Program-made: the position numbers and the translations under genes | The notes under the pieces: model-generated | Database searches by the model: none | What the model was told of the DNA's origin: nothing | What the model saw: only the letters and a program-made list of their open reading frames with translations | Shown: positions 31,881-42,066 of the stretch, one piece after another | Layout: each line of letters opens with the position of its first letter | Position numbering within the stretch: position 1 is the first letter of the stretch | NCBI GenBank assembly: GCA_029243145.1 | Contig: JAQWSQ010000006.1 | Location: 1 to 42,246, forward strand | Direction of reading: 5' to 3' | From: Planctomycetaceae bacterium | Lineage (GTDB): Bacteria; Planctomycetota; Planctomycetia; Planctomycetales; Planctomycetaceae | DNA length: 42,246 nucleotides

Positions 31881-33311
31881 ATGAGCGACAATCGTCCGAA
31901 TATCATCTTCATTATCACAGATCAGCAGCGTTACGACACCATCAACGCGCTCGGCTACGATTACATGGATACGCCGAACCTTGACCGGTTGGCAAATGAG
32001 GGTGTGGTTTATACGCAATGTCACGTCACTGCCGCGTCCTGTGCTCCGGCACGCGCTTCGTTGTTCAAAGGTTATTACCCTCATACAACCGGCATTCTGA
32101 AAAATGCCGATACTTGGCGGCGTTCGTGGATCGAATTACTGAACGACTCGGGCTATCACTGCACGAACGTCGGCAAAATGCACACTTGGCCTTTTGAAAC
32201 AGAACTTGGTTTCGATGAGCGTTACGTCGTCGAGAACAAAGATCGCTATCTCGAAGGTCGGTACTATTTTGATGAGTGGGACAAGGCTCTCCGATTTCGG
32301 GGGCTCATCAAGCAGCAGCGAGAACTCTACCGCAAGCGAGACGACTATCGTGATCGCTTGGGCGCGTTTGAGTGGGAACTGCCTGAAGACACTCATCCCG
32401 ACATGTTTGTGGGAGACATGGCGACCTGGTGGATCAATTCCTATCCGAAGACAGCCCCATTGTTTTTACAGATCGGTTTTCCGGGACCGCATCCGCCGTA
32501 TGATCCCATTCCGCGTTATGCAGATCCGTATCTGAAAAAGGATCTCCCGTTGCTGGAAGTTACTCAGAAAGAACTCGATAATCAGCCTCCCGCGTTCAAA
32601 GAGTTACGTCAGCATAATCAGGACATCGATCACGATTCGGTCGTCTTGGAACTCGAACCGACTGAAGAGCAACGCCATTTGCAACGTGCTTATTATCTCG
32701 CCAATGTGACCATGATTGACGAGAAAGTCGGCGAGATTATTGACGCTTTGGAACAAAACGATTATCTCGACAATTCGATCATCATCTTCACCTCTGATCA
32801 TGGTGATTGCCTGACCGATCACGGTCACAGTCAAAAATGGACCATGTATGATTCCATTACCCGAATCCCTCTGATTGTCTGGGCTCCGCAGAAATTCCAG
32901 GGAGGACGAGTTGTCGACGAACTCTGCCAACAGATGGACTTGGGGCCGACGATTCTGGAATTGGCAGGAGTCGAAGTGCCTCACACTCTCGAAGCGATCT
33001 CGATGAAGGAGTCTCTCGAAAGTGATGACTGGAAAGGACGCGATTACGTCTTCGCCGAGCAAATCAAAGACGGCATTCTTACCGGGTGCGAATTCATGAC
33101 GATGGTTCGGAGTCAGGAATGGAAACTAGTTCATTTCCTAGACGAACCACACGGTCAACTCTTTAACCTCACCGAAGATCCTGACGAAGTGAACAACCTG
33201 TGGGACGATGAAGGTTCGGCCAAAGAGAAACAGAATCTACTGGATGTCTTGCGAGAATGGCGAATCCGCAGTGGTATCGAGACGGCGGACTGGTCACAAG
33301 ATTGGAGATAG
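31881..33311 (+). CDS. sulfatase without signal peptide
   Basis: Protein of 476 residues starting directly with MSDNRPNIIFIITDQQRYDTI, so it is probably cytoplasmic. The formylglycine motif is C54-A-P-A-R58, a standard CxPxR site. FPGPHPPYDP, IIIFTSDHGDCLTDHGHSQKWTMYD and a C-terminal GQLFNLTEDPDEVNNLW complete the family pattern (arylsulfatase/choline-sulfatase type). It would hydrolyse sulfate esters, perhaps on small oligosaccharides after uptake. The other sulfatase in this window is secreted and has an Ala-type maturation motif, so the two may need different maturation. Confidence 0.93.
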   Translation: MSDNRPNIIFIITDQQRYDTINALGYDYMDTPNLDRLANEGVVYTQCHVTAASCAPARASLFKGYYPHTTGILKNADTWRRSWIELLNDSGYHCTNVGKMHTWPFETELGFDERYVVENKDRYLEGRYYFDEWDKALRFRGLIKQQRELYRKRDDYRDRLGAFEWELPEDTHPDMFVGDMATWWINSYPKTAPLFLQIGFPGPHPPYDPIPRYADPYLKKDLPLLEVTQKELDNQPPAFKELRQHNQDIDHDSVVLELEPTEEQRHLQRAYYLANVTMIDEKVGEIIDALEQNDYLDNSIIIFTSDHGDCLTDHGHSQKWTMYDSITRIPLIVWAPQKFQGGRVVDELCQQMDLGPTILELAGVEVPHTLEAISMKESLESDDWKGRDYVFAEQIKDGILTGCEFMTMVRSQEWKLVHFLDEPHGQLFNLTEDPDEVNNLWDDEGSAKEKQNLLDVLREWRIRSGIETADWSQDWR

Positions 33312-33643
33312 AGTGAAATTCAGCGTCTAAAACGACGCACGGGAGCGGTAGCCAGATGGAGCAGATGGCAACAAAAGATTGTCGCCACTTCCATGCTGCC
33401 CAGAAAAATGCTGGTGAGATAGTCCAGCGTACGGCTGATGACCCGATAAACCACGTTAGACAGTTCCAAACAAAAGGTGATGTACTTACGATATCTTAAA
33501 GCGTGTTTGTCGAAATGGCACCGATGAATGGTTCGTTTTTCGAGAAATTCTGCTTACTGACAGTGCTCTGATTCGATTGTTTGACCCGACCCTGAAGAAT
33601 ATGCTTTAATCTCGCTGATTCTATCACCTTTCCTGAGATTATG
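33312..33643. other. convergent intergenic region, no gene seen
   Basis: About 330 bp after the sulfatase stop, before the terminator of the convergent ECF sigma gene. No open frame with a ribosome binding site and no clear repeats; no terminator for the sulfatase was recognised. Confidence 0.5.
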
Positions 33644-33679
33644 AAAAAAGGGCCGCCTCTCAAAAAAGAAAGACGACCC
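33644..33679 (-). terminator. Rho-independent terminator of ECF sigma gene
   Basis: On the minus strand GGGTCGTCTTT (33679-33669) pairs, with several G-T pairs, with AGAGGCGGCCC (33660-33650), followed by TTTTTT (33649-33644). It lies about 30 bp past the sigma gene stop. Confidence 0.85.
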
Positions 33680-33709
33680 CGAATCAGGTTTCCAAAAACT
33701 CACGCGAGT

Positions 33710-34276
33710 TCAGGCAGGCTGAGCCAGCAATTCGTCACGCAAGCGATGACGGGCTGTGTGCAGTCGCCGCTTGATCGTTCCGATGGGGCTACCAAACTCT
33801 TCGCTCATTTCCTTCAGGCTATGCCCGTTAATGTAAAATGAGATCAGAGTCTCGCGGTCCATATCGCCGAGGCGGTGCAGACCTTCCCAAACTCCCTCAC
33901 GCTGCTCTGCTCGTAAGAGCGAGTCGAGCGGAGTTTCGGGAGTCTGATCAGCCACTGCCGACATCACTTCGTTATCAGTGCTGAATTCCTGTGGACGTCG
34001 CACTGCCCGATTGATGGCCAAGCGAACGGCAATCTGCTTCAGCCAACCGGCAAACCGCTCTGGCTCGCGAAGCTGGTCGAGCTTACGGAACGCTCGCAAA
34101 AATACTTCCTGTGCCACTTCGGAGGCTTCGGCCCGGTTACGCAAACGTCGCAAGACAATCGCGAAGACCGTTGGTTCAAAGTGTTCAACAAGAGTATCGA
34201 AAGCATCCCGGCTTCCTGCCTGGGCTCGTAATACTAATTCACGCAAAATGTAAGTTTCCACGGTTGGTTTCCTCAT
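33710..34276 (-). CDS. ECF-type RNA polymerase sigma factor (second)
   Basis: Protein of 188 residues; ATG at 34276 with no strong ribosome binding site. Region 2: LVLRAQAGSRDAFDTLVEHFEPTVFAIVLRRL, ASEVAQEVFLRAFRKLDQLREPERFAGWLKQIAVRLAINRAVRR. Region 4: LGDMDRETLISFYINGHSLKEMSEEF and GTIKRRLHTARHRLRDEL. The long linker between them carries QTPETPLDSLLRAEQREGVWEGL. Unlike the sigma factor at 5019-5567 it has no adjacent anti-sigma gene; it is a single-gene unit with its own terminator, so its control must be encoded elsewhere. It opposes the sulfatase gene. Confidence 0.95.
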   Translation of the reverse strand: MRKPTVETYILRELVLRAQAGSRDAFDTLVEHFEPTVFAIVLRRLRNRAEASEVAQEVFLRAFRKLDQLREPERFAGWLKQIAVRLAINRAVRRPQEFSTDNEVMSAVADQTPETPLDSLLRAEQREGVWEGLHRLGDMDRETLISFYINGHSLKEMSEEFGSPIGTIKRRLHTARHRLRDELLAQPA

Positions 34277-34451
34277 ATCAGAACCGCTTCAATGCGGTGA
34301 TTATCGGGATTCAGCAACAAAACGGTCTGCCGTGATGAGCGATGGAAAGTAAATTTCAATCCAAAGCCGAGAGATCAACAGCATGGCATCGAACGACTCA
34401 CCCAGTGGGGAGAGCGTTTCGACAGTCGGCCAAGTTGTGAGTGTTTTTCAC

Positions 34452-34772
34452 TCAGCAGCTTATGGCGTCTCTCATAATGAGTGACGCCCAGGCCGGTGCC
34501 GGTAGCTCTCGCCAGGCAGGAATCGAATCGCTAATCGGTAAATTGCGAGACGACTCCATACGCGAGCGGGACATCTCCAACGAGAAATGCCCCCTCCCGC
34601 GACGACTGGTACATGTGAGACCGGTCGTGTGAGAGCCAAATAGCCGTTTTGATTTTCCCGGTTTCAGGCGCAATGCCGCTACGGAAGCATCAACAACAGC
34701 CACGACTCCACAATGTCCATGAGTCGCATGGATGTTTTGGATCTGATTGTTGGATACTTGGTAACGCCACAT
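34452..34772 (-). CDS. hypothetical small protein, doubtful
   Basis: Frame of 106 codons from an ATG at 34772 with GGAAAGGTG 5 nt upstream, a respectable ribosome binding site. The product (starting MWRYQVSNNQIQNIHATHGHCGVVAVVDASV) matches no family I recognise; the C-terminal half is Arg/Ser-rich and looks non-coding. A hairpin CCGCC-CTCT-GGCGG lies just upstream. The main reason to list it is the ribosome binding site in an otherwise empty 800-bp gap. Confidence 0.3.
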   Translation of the reverse strand: MWRYQVSNNQIQNIHATHGHCGVVAVVDASVAALRLKPGKSKRLFGSHTTGLTCTSRRGRGHFSLEMSRSRMESSRNLPISDSIPAWRELPAPAWASLIMRDAISC

Positions 34773-35083
34773 AACTGCACCTTTCCGCCCTCTGGCGGCC
34801 TTCAGGAAACCATTCCTTTAATAAAAAGCAGTTTTCCCGCTCCATAGCGAGATCAATTGTGTCGGAGTGATTGAAAGATTCAGGCGGATGAGGCCGTCAT
34901 ACGTTCTTCCCAAAGTCGGGAAACACCATCTCCACTCGTGTAGACGAAGCAGCGACGTGAATGGTTCACGGAATTCTGACGAATTTTCAGATTTTCGTCT
35001 GATTGACGAAATTGAGCAAGCCCACAGACAGTTTGAAGAACTCTAAGAGTTTGTCAGGAAAGAAATTAGAGTGTGTGGAATCG
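34773..35083. other. intergenic region with small dyads after the DUF1559 gene
   Basis: About 310 bp. AACTC-TAA-GAGTT (35039-35051) and TTCGTC-TGATT-GACGAA (34994-35010) are small perfect dyads 35-90 bp past the DUF1559 stop; neither has a strong T run, so they are only possible transcript ends. Nothing else is seen. Confidence 0.4.
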
Positions 35084-36106
35084 TCAAAAATCACCAACGG
35101 GATTGCCATCATTTCGCCAACCAAGACGGCGCTGGAGTGTCAAATCGGTATTTTCGCCGAGAAACCGGACCCGACCATCTCCGAACACGAATTGAGCTCC
35201 CCCTTCATGCAGCGAAGAGAAGTTGTTGTGGGCTGAAACGCCTGAATTACACGCGGGAGTCATTCCGTTCACACCACGTCCAATCACTCCCAAGGCATCA
35301 GAATCACCCTTTTTGATGTTACTTGCTGCATCTGCAGCCCCCGTCACATAAAGTGATCCTGCGGCAGCGAAATTATCGCAACTACCGGTTTTATACCGCC
35401 AAGATCGTTCGCCTACCAGAATTTGATTGCTGGTTCCATCCGTGATGTCTCGCATCTTGACGCGACTATCTGCATAAAAAATACCCGTTGTGTGTTGGTG
35501 GCTCTCAATGATTGCATCAACACCGGTATATCCTCCGATGGAGGTCGTTTCGCGTAACCCGGTATTGAGACCAATGTAGTTGGATTTTGGAAAATAGAAA
35601 TTCCAGCCTAATACATTATGGGTCGAACGGGCTGAGTTGATGACTGGCCCAATATCTGAAGGGCAACGAAAAGACTCTAAAGGGGGCATCATATTGGCAC
35701 GAATTTGGTTATCTGTCACAACATCAATCGCGTCCATGTCGGAAATACGTATGGCTTGATAGATCGGGGCTTGGTCAATAAACGGAAGCACGAAAGCACT
35801 CCAAGCCCATTGAGCTGCATCGATTCGGACTGCTCCCCCATTTTTATGGTTATAAACTGCACCTGAGCCATTTAAGGCGACTCCCCAATCATTGATATAC
35901 CCAGGAGGAAAAACGCTGTGGGTATCGTGATAATTGTGAAGGGCCAAGCCAATTTGCTTCAGATTATTCTTACAACTGGATCGTCTGGCGGCTTCACGCG
36001 CCTGTTGAACAGCCGGCAACAGTAAAGCCACCAACACCGCAATGATCGCAATGACCACAAGCAATTCGATGAGGGTAAAACCTGATCGAGAGTTCTGAGT
36101 TTTCAT
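35084..36106 (-). CDS. DUF1559 domain protein with prepilin-type N-terminus
   Basis: Protein of 340 residues from the ATG at 36106 (AGGGGA 8 nt upstream); an upstream in-frame start adds 10 residues without support. [36 protein letters not shown] is a type IV prepilin/pseudopilin N-terminus, cut after Gly and methylated at Phe in the family. [26 protein letters not shown] begins the DUF1559 domain, and [23 protein letters not shown] is the usual C-terminal H...DG motif. Planctomycete genomes carry many copies of these proteins, thought to be surface or secretion-system pseudopilins; the individual role is unknown. It is a single-gene unit with a structured upstream region. Confidence 0.94.
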   Translation of the reverse strand: MKTQNSRSGFTLIELLVVIAIIAVLVALLLPAVQQAREAARRSSCKNNLKQIGLALHNYHDTHSVFPPGYINDWGVALNGSGAVYNHKNGGAVRIDAAQWAWSAFVLPFIDQAPIYQAIRISDMDAIDVVTDNQIRANMMPPLESFRCPSDIGPVINSARSTHNVLGWNFYFPKSNYIGLNTGLRETTSIGGYTGVDAIIESHQHTTGIFYADSRVKMRDITDGTSNQILVGERSWRYKTGSCDNFAAAGSLYVTGAADAASNIKKGDSDALGVIGRGVNGMTPACNSGVSAHNNFSSLHEGGAQFVFGDGRVRFLGENTDLTLQRRLGWRNDGNPVGDF

Positions 36107-36161
36107 AGCTAATGTCCCCTGAATATTCCGCTGCAAGAGTCTTTCGAGGAGTAACTTAGAC

Positions 36162-36236
36162 CTGTTGATCTGATTGTCTGATATAAGGAATACCCCTATT
36201 CCCTGAAGATAATTTCAAAAGTCATTCGATCAACAG
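36162..36236. promoter_or_regulatory. nested palindromes upstream of the DUF1559 gene
   Basis: CTGTTGATC (36162-36170) and GATCAACAG (36228-36236) are perfect inverted copies. Between them lies a second perfect dyad GGAATA-CCCC-TATTCC (36187-36202) near the same centre. The structure begins 56 bp upstream of the DUF1559 start codon, so it could be an operator or a folded 5' leader; which one cannot be told from sequence alone. Confidence 0.5.
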
Positions 36237-36481
36237 ATTACGTTCAAAAAACGGATTTCAGCGAGGTGTCAATAAATCAACAAATCACCACGAACAGCTT
36301 TCGATAATGCCGTGGATCAGTATTCCCGAAGCGGTTTGAAGAAGGTTTCGACAATTGTCTCTCGACTCAAGAAAGCATATGAATCAGGCGCTGAATACAC
36401 AATAATTTTGGGATCCGTGAAATTTGCGCCGATTTCACAATCGTTGCAGTGATTACCCTCACGTGTCCGTCACCGACTGTC

Positions 36482-38842
36482 TCACTTTGACAGAGAGACG
36501 ATCCTCAGTCGCAACGCATTGCCGATGACCAAGACCGAACTGAAGCTCATCGCGGCAGCCGCCAACATCGGATTCAGCAATACTCCCAGGATCGGGTACA
36601 AAACTCCCGCCGCCACCGGGATGCCCAAACCGTTATAGACCAGAGCGAAAAAGAGATTCTGTCGGATATTTCGCATCGTGATTCGGCTGAGAGCAATGGC
36701 CTGTTCGATGCCATGTAGGTCTCCTTTGACCAGCGTCACACCGGCGGACTCAATAGCAATATCCGTCCCGGTTCCCATCGCAATTCCGACATCGGCAGCG
36801 GCCAGAGCAGGAGCGTCATTGATGCCGTCTCCGGCGAATGCCACGCGTTGACCTTCCTTCTGCATGCGTTTCACATGGTCATGTTTGGCTTCGGGAGAAA
36901 CTTCTGCATGATATTCATCGATCCCCAACTGTTCAGCAACGGCTTGGGCCGTCTGTTGATTGTCGCCAGTCAGCATGACGATTTTGAGTCCCATTTTGTG
37001 GAGGCGATCAATCGCTGCTGGCGTCGATTCTTTGATGGGATCGCTGACTGCAAACAGTCCTGCGAGTTTGCCGTCCACGGCGGCAAACATGACCGTCTTC
37101 GCCTCCGACTGCCATGCTTCAGCGTTGTGATCCATTTCCGAAATGCCGATAACTTCTCGGTCTTCCAACAATTGTCGCTTGCCAAACAGAACGGTGTGTC
37201 CCTCAACAGTACCCGTGACTCCTTGTCCTGTGATGGAGGAAAAATCCTGGACTTCGACGATCGACAGTACCTTTTGTTTCGCCGCTTCGATGAATGCGTT
37301 TGCTAACGGGTGCTCGCTGGAAGACTCCAAAGAGGCAACCAGTTTCAGTAATTTATTTTCATCTAGGCCATCAACAGTTTTCAGGTTACTCAATGTCGGT
37401 TTACCGCGGGTTAACGTCCCGGTTTTGTCGACGACTACCGTATCGATGGTTTCGAGACTTTCGAGGTACTCAGCATTCTTGATCAAGACACCAGCCTTCG
37501 CTCCCCGTCCGACACCCACCATGATCGACATCGGCGTCGCCAGACCTAATGCACACGGACAGGCAATAATCAGCACGGCGATCGCATTCACCAAAGCATA
37601 CACCAAGGCGGGTTGTTCGGGCTGAACGATGGCCCACACAGCAAATGTTATCAGAGAAATGACCACAACGGCCGGCACAAAATAGCCGGCGACTTTGTCG
37701 GCGGTGGATTGAATCGGTGCGCGTGATCGTTGTGCCTCGGAGACCATCTTGATGATGCGAGAAAGAGTCGTCTCCTGCCCCACTTTTTCGGCAGTCATCA
37801 GAAAAGATCCGGTTTGATTGATCGTTCCGCCAATCACGTCATCTCCTTCCGACTTCTCGACTGGGACTGGCTCACCCGTGATCATTGATTCGTCTAAGGT
37901 ACTTTTCCCCTCACGAATCAATCCATCAACGGGAATTATTTCTCCCGGTTTGACACGCAAGCGATCTCCTACATGCAATTGATCGAGCGAGACCTCTTGG
38001 TCGCCGTCGTCGGTCACGAGATGCGCGGTGGGTGGAGTGAGCGATAATAGTTCCCGGATAGCAGAGCCTGTCTGCTTGCGAGCACGAAGTTCGAGAACCT
38101 GTCCCAACAAGACCAAGGTAATGATGACGGCAGCCGATTCAAAATAGACCTTGGCGACTCCTTCCTGGAGAAACGCCTGTGGAATTATCTCTGGAAACAA
38201 AACCGCGACGAGACTGAAGCCGTAAGCGGCTCCCGTCCCCAAAGCGATCAGCGTGAACATATTGAGGTTCCAAGTGATTACAGACCGCCAACCGCGAACA
38301 AAAAACGGTGCTCCACAATAGAGGACGACGGGCGTGCTCAGAATCAACTGAATCCAGTGAGAAGCATTGGTAGACAGGAAAGTCAGAGGGACACCGACAT
38401 GCGGCAGCATGGCCAATAAAAAGACCGGCAGACTCAACACGAAGCTGATCCAGAAGAGGTGCGTCATGCTGACAAGTTCCGGGTCATTTCCTTCCTCTGC
38501 TGTAAGAGTTTGAGGTTCTAATGCCATCCCGCATTTCGAGCAGGCGGCAGGGACATCGCTTTCGATCCCCGGACACATCGGGCAGATGTATTTTCCGCTC
38601 GCTGCGCCTGCGGGGGAAATCGATAGTGGGACAGCATCCTGTCCCATCACAGGGAGCAGGTGCGTGTGCTTCATTGGCTGATCGCCGTGGCAGCAAGAGC
38701 CGTCCGCTGAATCATTCGCCCCGAATTTGAGAAACTTCTGTCGGCAGCTTTCGCAACAAAAATAGAAGGTTTCTCTGTTCTTCTCAGTAGAGAGCGAAGT
38801 CGATTCGTCGACTTCCATATGACAGATGGGATCAATCGCCAT
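36482..38842 (-). CDS. copA: Cu(+)-exporting P-type ATPase with N-terminal YHS and heavy-metal-binding domains
   Basis: Protein of 786 residues from the ATG at 38842 (GGA 6 nt upstream); the frame extends to 38962 but would overlap the divergent promoter region. N-terminus: YHS/TRASH-type domain ([26 protein letters not shown]) and a heavy-metal-binding domain ([23 protein letters not shown]). Then eight transmembrane helices, actuator [13 protein letters not shown] (322 on), C428-P-C430 in the ion-path helix, phosphorylation motif DKTGTLT (Asp472) and hinge [20 protein letters not shown]. Tyr-Asn in helix 7 and MSFSS in helix 8 are the Cu(+) selectivity marks. It pumps copper out of the cytoplasm. 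No MerR/CueR-type regulator gene is adjacent. Confidence 0.95.
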   Translation of the reverse strand: MAIDPICHMEVDESTSLSTEKNRETFYFCCESCRQKFLKFGANDSADGSCCHGDQPMKHTHLLPVMGQDAVPLSISPAGAASGKYICPMCPGIESDVPAACSKCGMALEPQTLTAEEGNDPELVSMTHLFWISFVLSLPVFLLAMLPHVGVPLTFLSTNASHWIQLILSTPVVLYCGAPFFVRGWRSVITWNLNMFTLIALGTGAAYGFSLVAVLFPEIIPQAFLQEGVAKVYFESAAVIITLVLLGQVLELRARKQTGSAIRELLSLTPPTAHLVTDDGDQEVSLDQLHVGDRLRVKPGEIIPVDGLIREGKSTLDESMITGEPVPVEKSEGDDVIGGTINQTGSFLMTAEKVGQETTLSRIIKMVSEAQRSRAPIQSTADKVAGYFVPAVVVISLITFAVWAIVQPEQPALVYALVNAIAVLIIACPCALGLATPMSIMVGVGRGAKAGVLIKNAEYLESLETIDTVVVDKTGTLTRGKPTLSNLKTVDGLDENKLLKLVASLESSSEHPLANAFIEAAKQKVLSIVEVQDFSSITGQGVTGTVEGHTVLFGKRQLLEDREVIGISEMDHNAEAWQSEAKTVMFAAVDGKLAGLFAVSDPIKESTPAAIDRLHKMGLKIVMLTGDNQQTAQAVAEQLGIDEYHAEVSPEAKHDHVKRMQKEGQRVAFAGDGINDAPALAAADVGIAMGTGTDIAIESAGVTLVKGDLHGIEQAIALSRITMRNIRQNLFFALVYNGLGIPVAAGVLYPILGVLLNPMLAAAAMSFSSVLVIGNALRLRIVSLSK

Positions 38843-38893
38843 GGAAATTCCGTTGAGTAAAAAAAACTGGTTGAGGCAGTCGGCTGGCCGTTT

Positions 38894-38902
38894 TGTTACA
38901 AT
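38894..38902 (+). promoter_or_regulatory. possible extended -10 promoter element for the creatininase-family gene
   Basis: TG-T-TACAAT matches the extended -10 pattern TGnTATAAT at five of six hexamer positions, 72 bp upstream of the GTG start, in the 131-bp space between the divergent copA and creatininase-family genes. No good -35 is at the standard distance. Confidence 0.3.
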
Positions 38903-38973
38903 TTTTCCGCAACAAAAACCTACCTGCCGCTCCTTCCATTGTAAGCATTTCTCAACTTTCACAAGAGGCTCCT

Positions 38974-39723
38974 GTGCAACTTTCTGAACTCACCTGGCCC
39001 GATATCCAGAGTTTACCCCGGAAGACTCCCATCGTTTTCCCAATTGCCGCTCTCGAACAGCACGGTCATCACATGCCGTTGTTCACCGACAGTTTGCTGT
39101 TGGGTGAAGTCATCCGTCGAATTTCGGAACCTCTCAAAGACGAAATTCTGTTCGCACCTCTGCAATGGCTGGGAAATTCTGAACATCATCTCGATTTCCC
39201 CGGCACCATGTCAGCCGGTCCGCGGACTTATCTCGACCTCTTGCGAGATGTCGCCGAGAACTTTCTGTATCACGGATTTGACCGTGTCGTTTTCCTCAAT
39301 GGTCACGGCGGGAACATTGTCCCCAGCGCGCAGGCGACCTATGAACTGCGACAGAAACATCGCGAGTGGGAAAATCTGCTAATACTCTCTTCGACCTATT
39401 GGGAAATGGGAACGCCGACACTCGATTCGCTCGTGCAAACACAAATGGGACACGCCGGGGAATGGGAAACATCGATGATGCTCGCATTGCGACCCGATCT
39501 CGTCAAAGATTACCAGTCGTGCGAAACCATCCCGTTCGGTAACTCCTTCAATCCCGGCAATCGCGCCTGGGTGATGAAAGATCGAACGAACATCGGACAT
39601 ATCGGTAGCCCGGAGCAAGCCACGCAGGAAAAAGGAGAGCACCTGTTCGAGACCTTTTCCGAGGGGACGATCTCCTTCCTCAAGCGAGTCGCCGCCTGGG
39701 ATGGCGAAACTTGGGATGCATAA
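38974..39723 (+). CDS. creatininase-family amidohydrolase
   Basis: Protein of 249 residues from the GTG at 38974, preceded by AAGAGG at 5 nt; an upstream TTG at 38893 is open in frame but has no such site. Creatininase motifs: [23 protein letters not shown] (metal ligands Glu, His and Asp), [27 protein letters not shown], and [19 protein letters not shown] (further His and Glu). The family contains creatinine amidohydrolases and enzymes of riboflavin/F420 and mycofactocin biosynthesis, acting on cyclic or formyl amides with Zn/Mn. The substrate here cannot be told. It is divergent from copA and 42 bp upstream of the secreted hydrolase gene. Confidence 0.9.
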   Translation: MQLSELTWPDIQSLPRKTPIVFPIAALEQHGHHMPLFTDSLLLGEVIRRISEPLKDEILFAPLQWLGNSEHHLDFPGTMSAGPRTYLDLLRDVAENFLYHGFDRVVFLNGHGGNIVPSAQATYELRQKHREWENLLILSSTYWEMGTPTLDSLVQTQMGHAGEWETSMMLALRPDLVKDYQSCETIPFGNSFNPGNRAWVMKDRTNIGHIGSPEQATQEKGEHLFETFSEGTISFLKRVAAWDGETWDA

Positions 39724-39765
39724 CTCAAAGACAAATCACGAAATCATTCACAGGATTCATCACCT

Positions 39766-41079
39766 ATGTTACGAGCGTTCATTCTCTTTAGTTTGTTGGC
39801 TGTTTCATCTCACGTTCATGCGGAGACATTTAATGTCACGATTGAACCGCGTGAAAAAGGCGCCAACGGAACAGCCCATTATCGTCTCTGGATTCCCGAG
39901 AATGTCGAGACATTACGCGGGATCATCGTCCGTCAACACGGTTGTGGTGAAGGGGCACGCAAGTTGGGACTCGAACACGCCGACGATCCACAATGGCAGG
40001 CACTCGCGAAAAAGTGGGACTGTGCTTTGCTCGGCTCGCAATTGTGGGCTCCCCAGGAGGATTGCAGTACCTGGACGATTCCGCAGGACGGATCGGCTGC
40101 TACGTTCTTTCGGGCCATCAAGCATTTTTCCGACACCACCAATCATCCAGAAATTCAGCATATCCCCTGGTGTTTGTGGGGACATTCGGGTGGTGCGATG
40201 TGGGTTTCTAACATGACATATCTTTACCCGGAACGAGTCATCGCAACATTTGCGCGTTCGGGGGGACTGGCTCCTGTGGGACGTGAATTTACCCGCTCAC
40301 AACCACAGAAATTTGACAGCTCTCCACGCGCTTATGAAGTCCCCATGCTCTTTTGTTTTGGGGAGACCGAAGAAATTCCCGACACTCGATTTTTCAGTGG
40401 AGTTTCGGCGGCGCGCAACCTCTTTGAACACGGTCGTCAACAGGGAGCACTCTGGTCGATTGCCGTCCATCCCGGATCGAATCACGAGAACAGCAACAGC
40501 CGATTGCTGGCCATTCGTTTTTTTGACGCCGTCATGAAATATCGACTGCCGGAAACAGTCGATAATCCGAAGCAACCGATCAAGCCGATCCCACTGAACG
40601 ACGAAAAGAGTTACGTGGCCAACGTCAAAACACTGAAAATCTTCCGTGAGAATGAATATCAGGGTGACACATCAGCCATGGCATGGTTTCCCAACATTCA
40701 TGCGGCTCGGGCTTGGCAAGACCTCTCAGAACGTGGATCGATTGCCGATGGTTCGCCTCCACCTGCTCCGACCGATGCGACATTCAAGAAAACTGATGGG
40801 GGTTGGAAGCTTACGTGGAATGCAGAAGCCGACATTGAAAGTGGAATCGGCTCTTTCCGAATCTATCGAGGAGACAAAATGCTGGGAGAAGTACGAGGAA
40901 CTGTCGATAAACGCTGGAACCCGCACGGTCATTACCATGCCTGGAATTATTCTGACCAACCACTCAAGGGAACAGAGTTCCCCGAAAAGGCATATACAAT
41001 CAACGGTTCAACCGACGAGATCTCGGTCACAACCGTTAATCAATCGGGCGTCGAATCTGAGAAGACCGGCGCTCAATAG
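39766..41079 (+). CDS. secreted alpha/beta hydrolase with C-terminal beta-sandwich
   Basis: Protein of 437 residues with a signal peptide (MLRAFILFSLLAVSSHVHA). The hydrolase fold is suggested by RGIIVRQHGCGEGA (oxyanion-type loop), CLWGHSGGAMWVSNMTYLYPERV with the nucleophile elbow G-H-S141-G-G, PMLFCFGETEEI and a possible catalytic His in HPGSNHENSNS. Residues from about 335 on (PPPAPTDATFKKTDGGWKLTWNAE, GSFRIYRGDKMLGEV) resemble a fibronectin type III domain. It may be an esterase or peptidase acting outside the cytoplasm, resembling dienelactone-hydrolase or polyhydroxybutyrate-depolymerase-like proteins. Likely transcribed with the creatininase-family gene; converges with the HEAT gene 10 bp away. 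Confidence 0.8.
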   Translation: MLRAFILFSLLAVSSHVHAETFNVTIEPREKGANGTAHYRLWIPENVETLRGIIVRQHGCGEGARKLGLEHADDPQWQALAKKWDCALLGSQLWAPQEDCSTWTIPQDGSAATFFRAIKHFSDTTNHPEIQHIPWCLWGHSGGAMWVSNMTYLYPERVIATFARSGGLAPVGREFTRSQPQKFDSSPRAYEVPMLFCFGETEEIPDTRFFSGVSAARNLFEHGRQQGALWSIAVHPGSNHENSNSRLLAIRFFDAVMKYRLPETVDNPKQPIKPIPLNDEKSYVANVKTLKIFRENEYQGDTSAMAWFPNIHAARAWQDLSERGSIADGSPPPAPTDATFKKTDGGWKLTWNAEADIESGIGSFRIYRGDKMLGEVRGTVDKRWNPHGHYHAWNYSDQPLKGTEFPEKAYTINGSTDEISVTTVNQSGVESEKTGAQ

Positions 41080-41089
41080 GGCAGGATGG

Positions 41090-41953
41090 TTACTTTACGG
41101 GGCGCGAGAGAAACAGCAGGGTTTGAGCCGCCCGAATCTGCGCGTCTACGTGGGAGTCGTCGAGCAATTTGATCAGATCTACTTTCAGTGAGACGGCACG
41201 TGCATCACCGGCGAATGTTGCGGCATAAGTGCGGATACTTCCGTCTTCGTGTTTGAGGTTTTTCGCCAGAGCTGCGAGCCCGTCGGAATCTCCCAATGAA
41301 GCGAGCGAATGCTGGTAATACGCCTTGGTCAGATCGTCGGGAGCCATCGGGATCAGTTTTTTGATCCGTGGTATGTCGCTCTCGTCGCCGATGCGTCCCA
41401 GAACCCAGCCGACAGTCCGACTGATCTCGGCATCTTCGTGAGCGAGGGTCTCACGCAGGAAGTTCATCGCTTGCTTGTCTCCTTTTCGCCCCAGTGCGGC
41501 GGCTGACATTAACCTCAGCCGTAAATTGTCCGTTTGCTCAAAAGCACGACGCATGGCTTTACCGTCTCCGATTTCATTCACCTTATACAAGCTTTCGGCA
41601 GCGTGTATGTGTCCGTAATCATTATCGCCGGCCAGAATCTTGAGCATGATTGTGGATTGCTTTCGTTGCCCGGCTCGTACTAATTCCCGAGTGAGCCCAC
41701 ATTTTTGCTGATCGTCTTTTTCGAGCGGAAGCATCGGTTCCAGATACGCGATGACTTCGTCCCCGTAGCCACCCAGAGTCAGACCTTCCGCCGCGTGGAT
41801 AGACGGCCAAAACTGGTCCGAATGTAGGCCCTCACGCAGCACTTTGAGACATTTTTGTTGGATGGCCGGTTCTAAGGTCAACGTCTCGTTCTGTGTGGGC
41901 GTGGCACAATCCGCTAATAAAAGAGCCGTCATGACCGCAATGCAGATATTCAT
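41090..41953 (-). CDS. secreted HEAT-repeat protein
   Basis: Protein of 287 residues; ATG at 41953 with GGAG 6 nt upstream. A short hydrophobic N-terminus (MNICIAVMTALLLADC) may be a signal or lipoprotein signal. The rest is a series of helical repeats with the HEAT/PBS-lyase pattern, e.g. FWPSIHAAEGLTLGGYGDEV, GHIHAAESLYKVNEIGDGKAM, LRLRLMSAAALGRKGDKQAM, ISRTVGWVLGRIGDESDIP, SIRTYAATFAGDARA and AQIRAAQTLLFLS. Such repeats bind other proteins; no catalytic motif is seen. It is divergent from the fhcB-like gene. Confidence 0.85.
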   Translation of the reverse strand: MNICIAVMTALLLADCATPTQNETLTLEPAIQQKCLKVLREGLHSDQFWPSIHAAEGLTLGGYGDEVIAYLEPMLPLEKDDQQKCGLTRELVRAGQRKQSTIMLKILAGDNDYGHIHAAESLYKVNEIGDGKAMRRAFEQTDNLRLRLMSAAALGRKGDKQAMNFLRETLAHEDAEISRTVGWVLGRIGDESDIPRIKKLIPMAPDDLTKAYYQHSLASLGDSDGLAALAKNLKHEDGSIRTYAATFAGDARAVSLKVDLIKLLDDSHVDAQIRAAQTLLFLSRPVK

Positions 41954-42066
41954 AATATTCTCCTGATGTTGAATTCGTGGTTTCAGTCTAATCGCTCGGC
42001 CTTCTCGACGAAAAGAAAACCGACAGACTGGACCATTTTTCGTGAATCGCTCACACTGGCAATATC

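Noticed and set aside
38843-38973. Longer starts for copA (38962) and the creatininase-family gene (38893), which would make the two genes overlap
   Set aside because: Both extensions lack family similarity and ribosome binding sites; the internal ATG (38842) and GTG (38974) have them, leaving a normal divergent promoter region.
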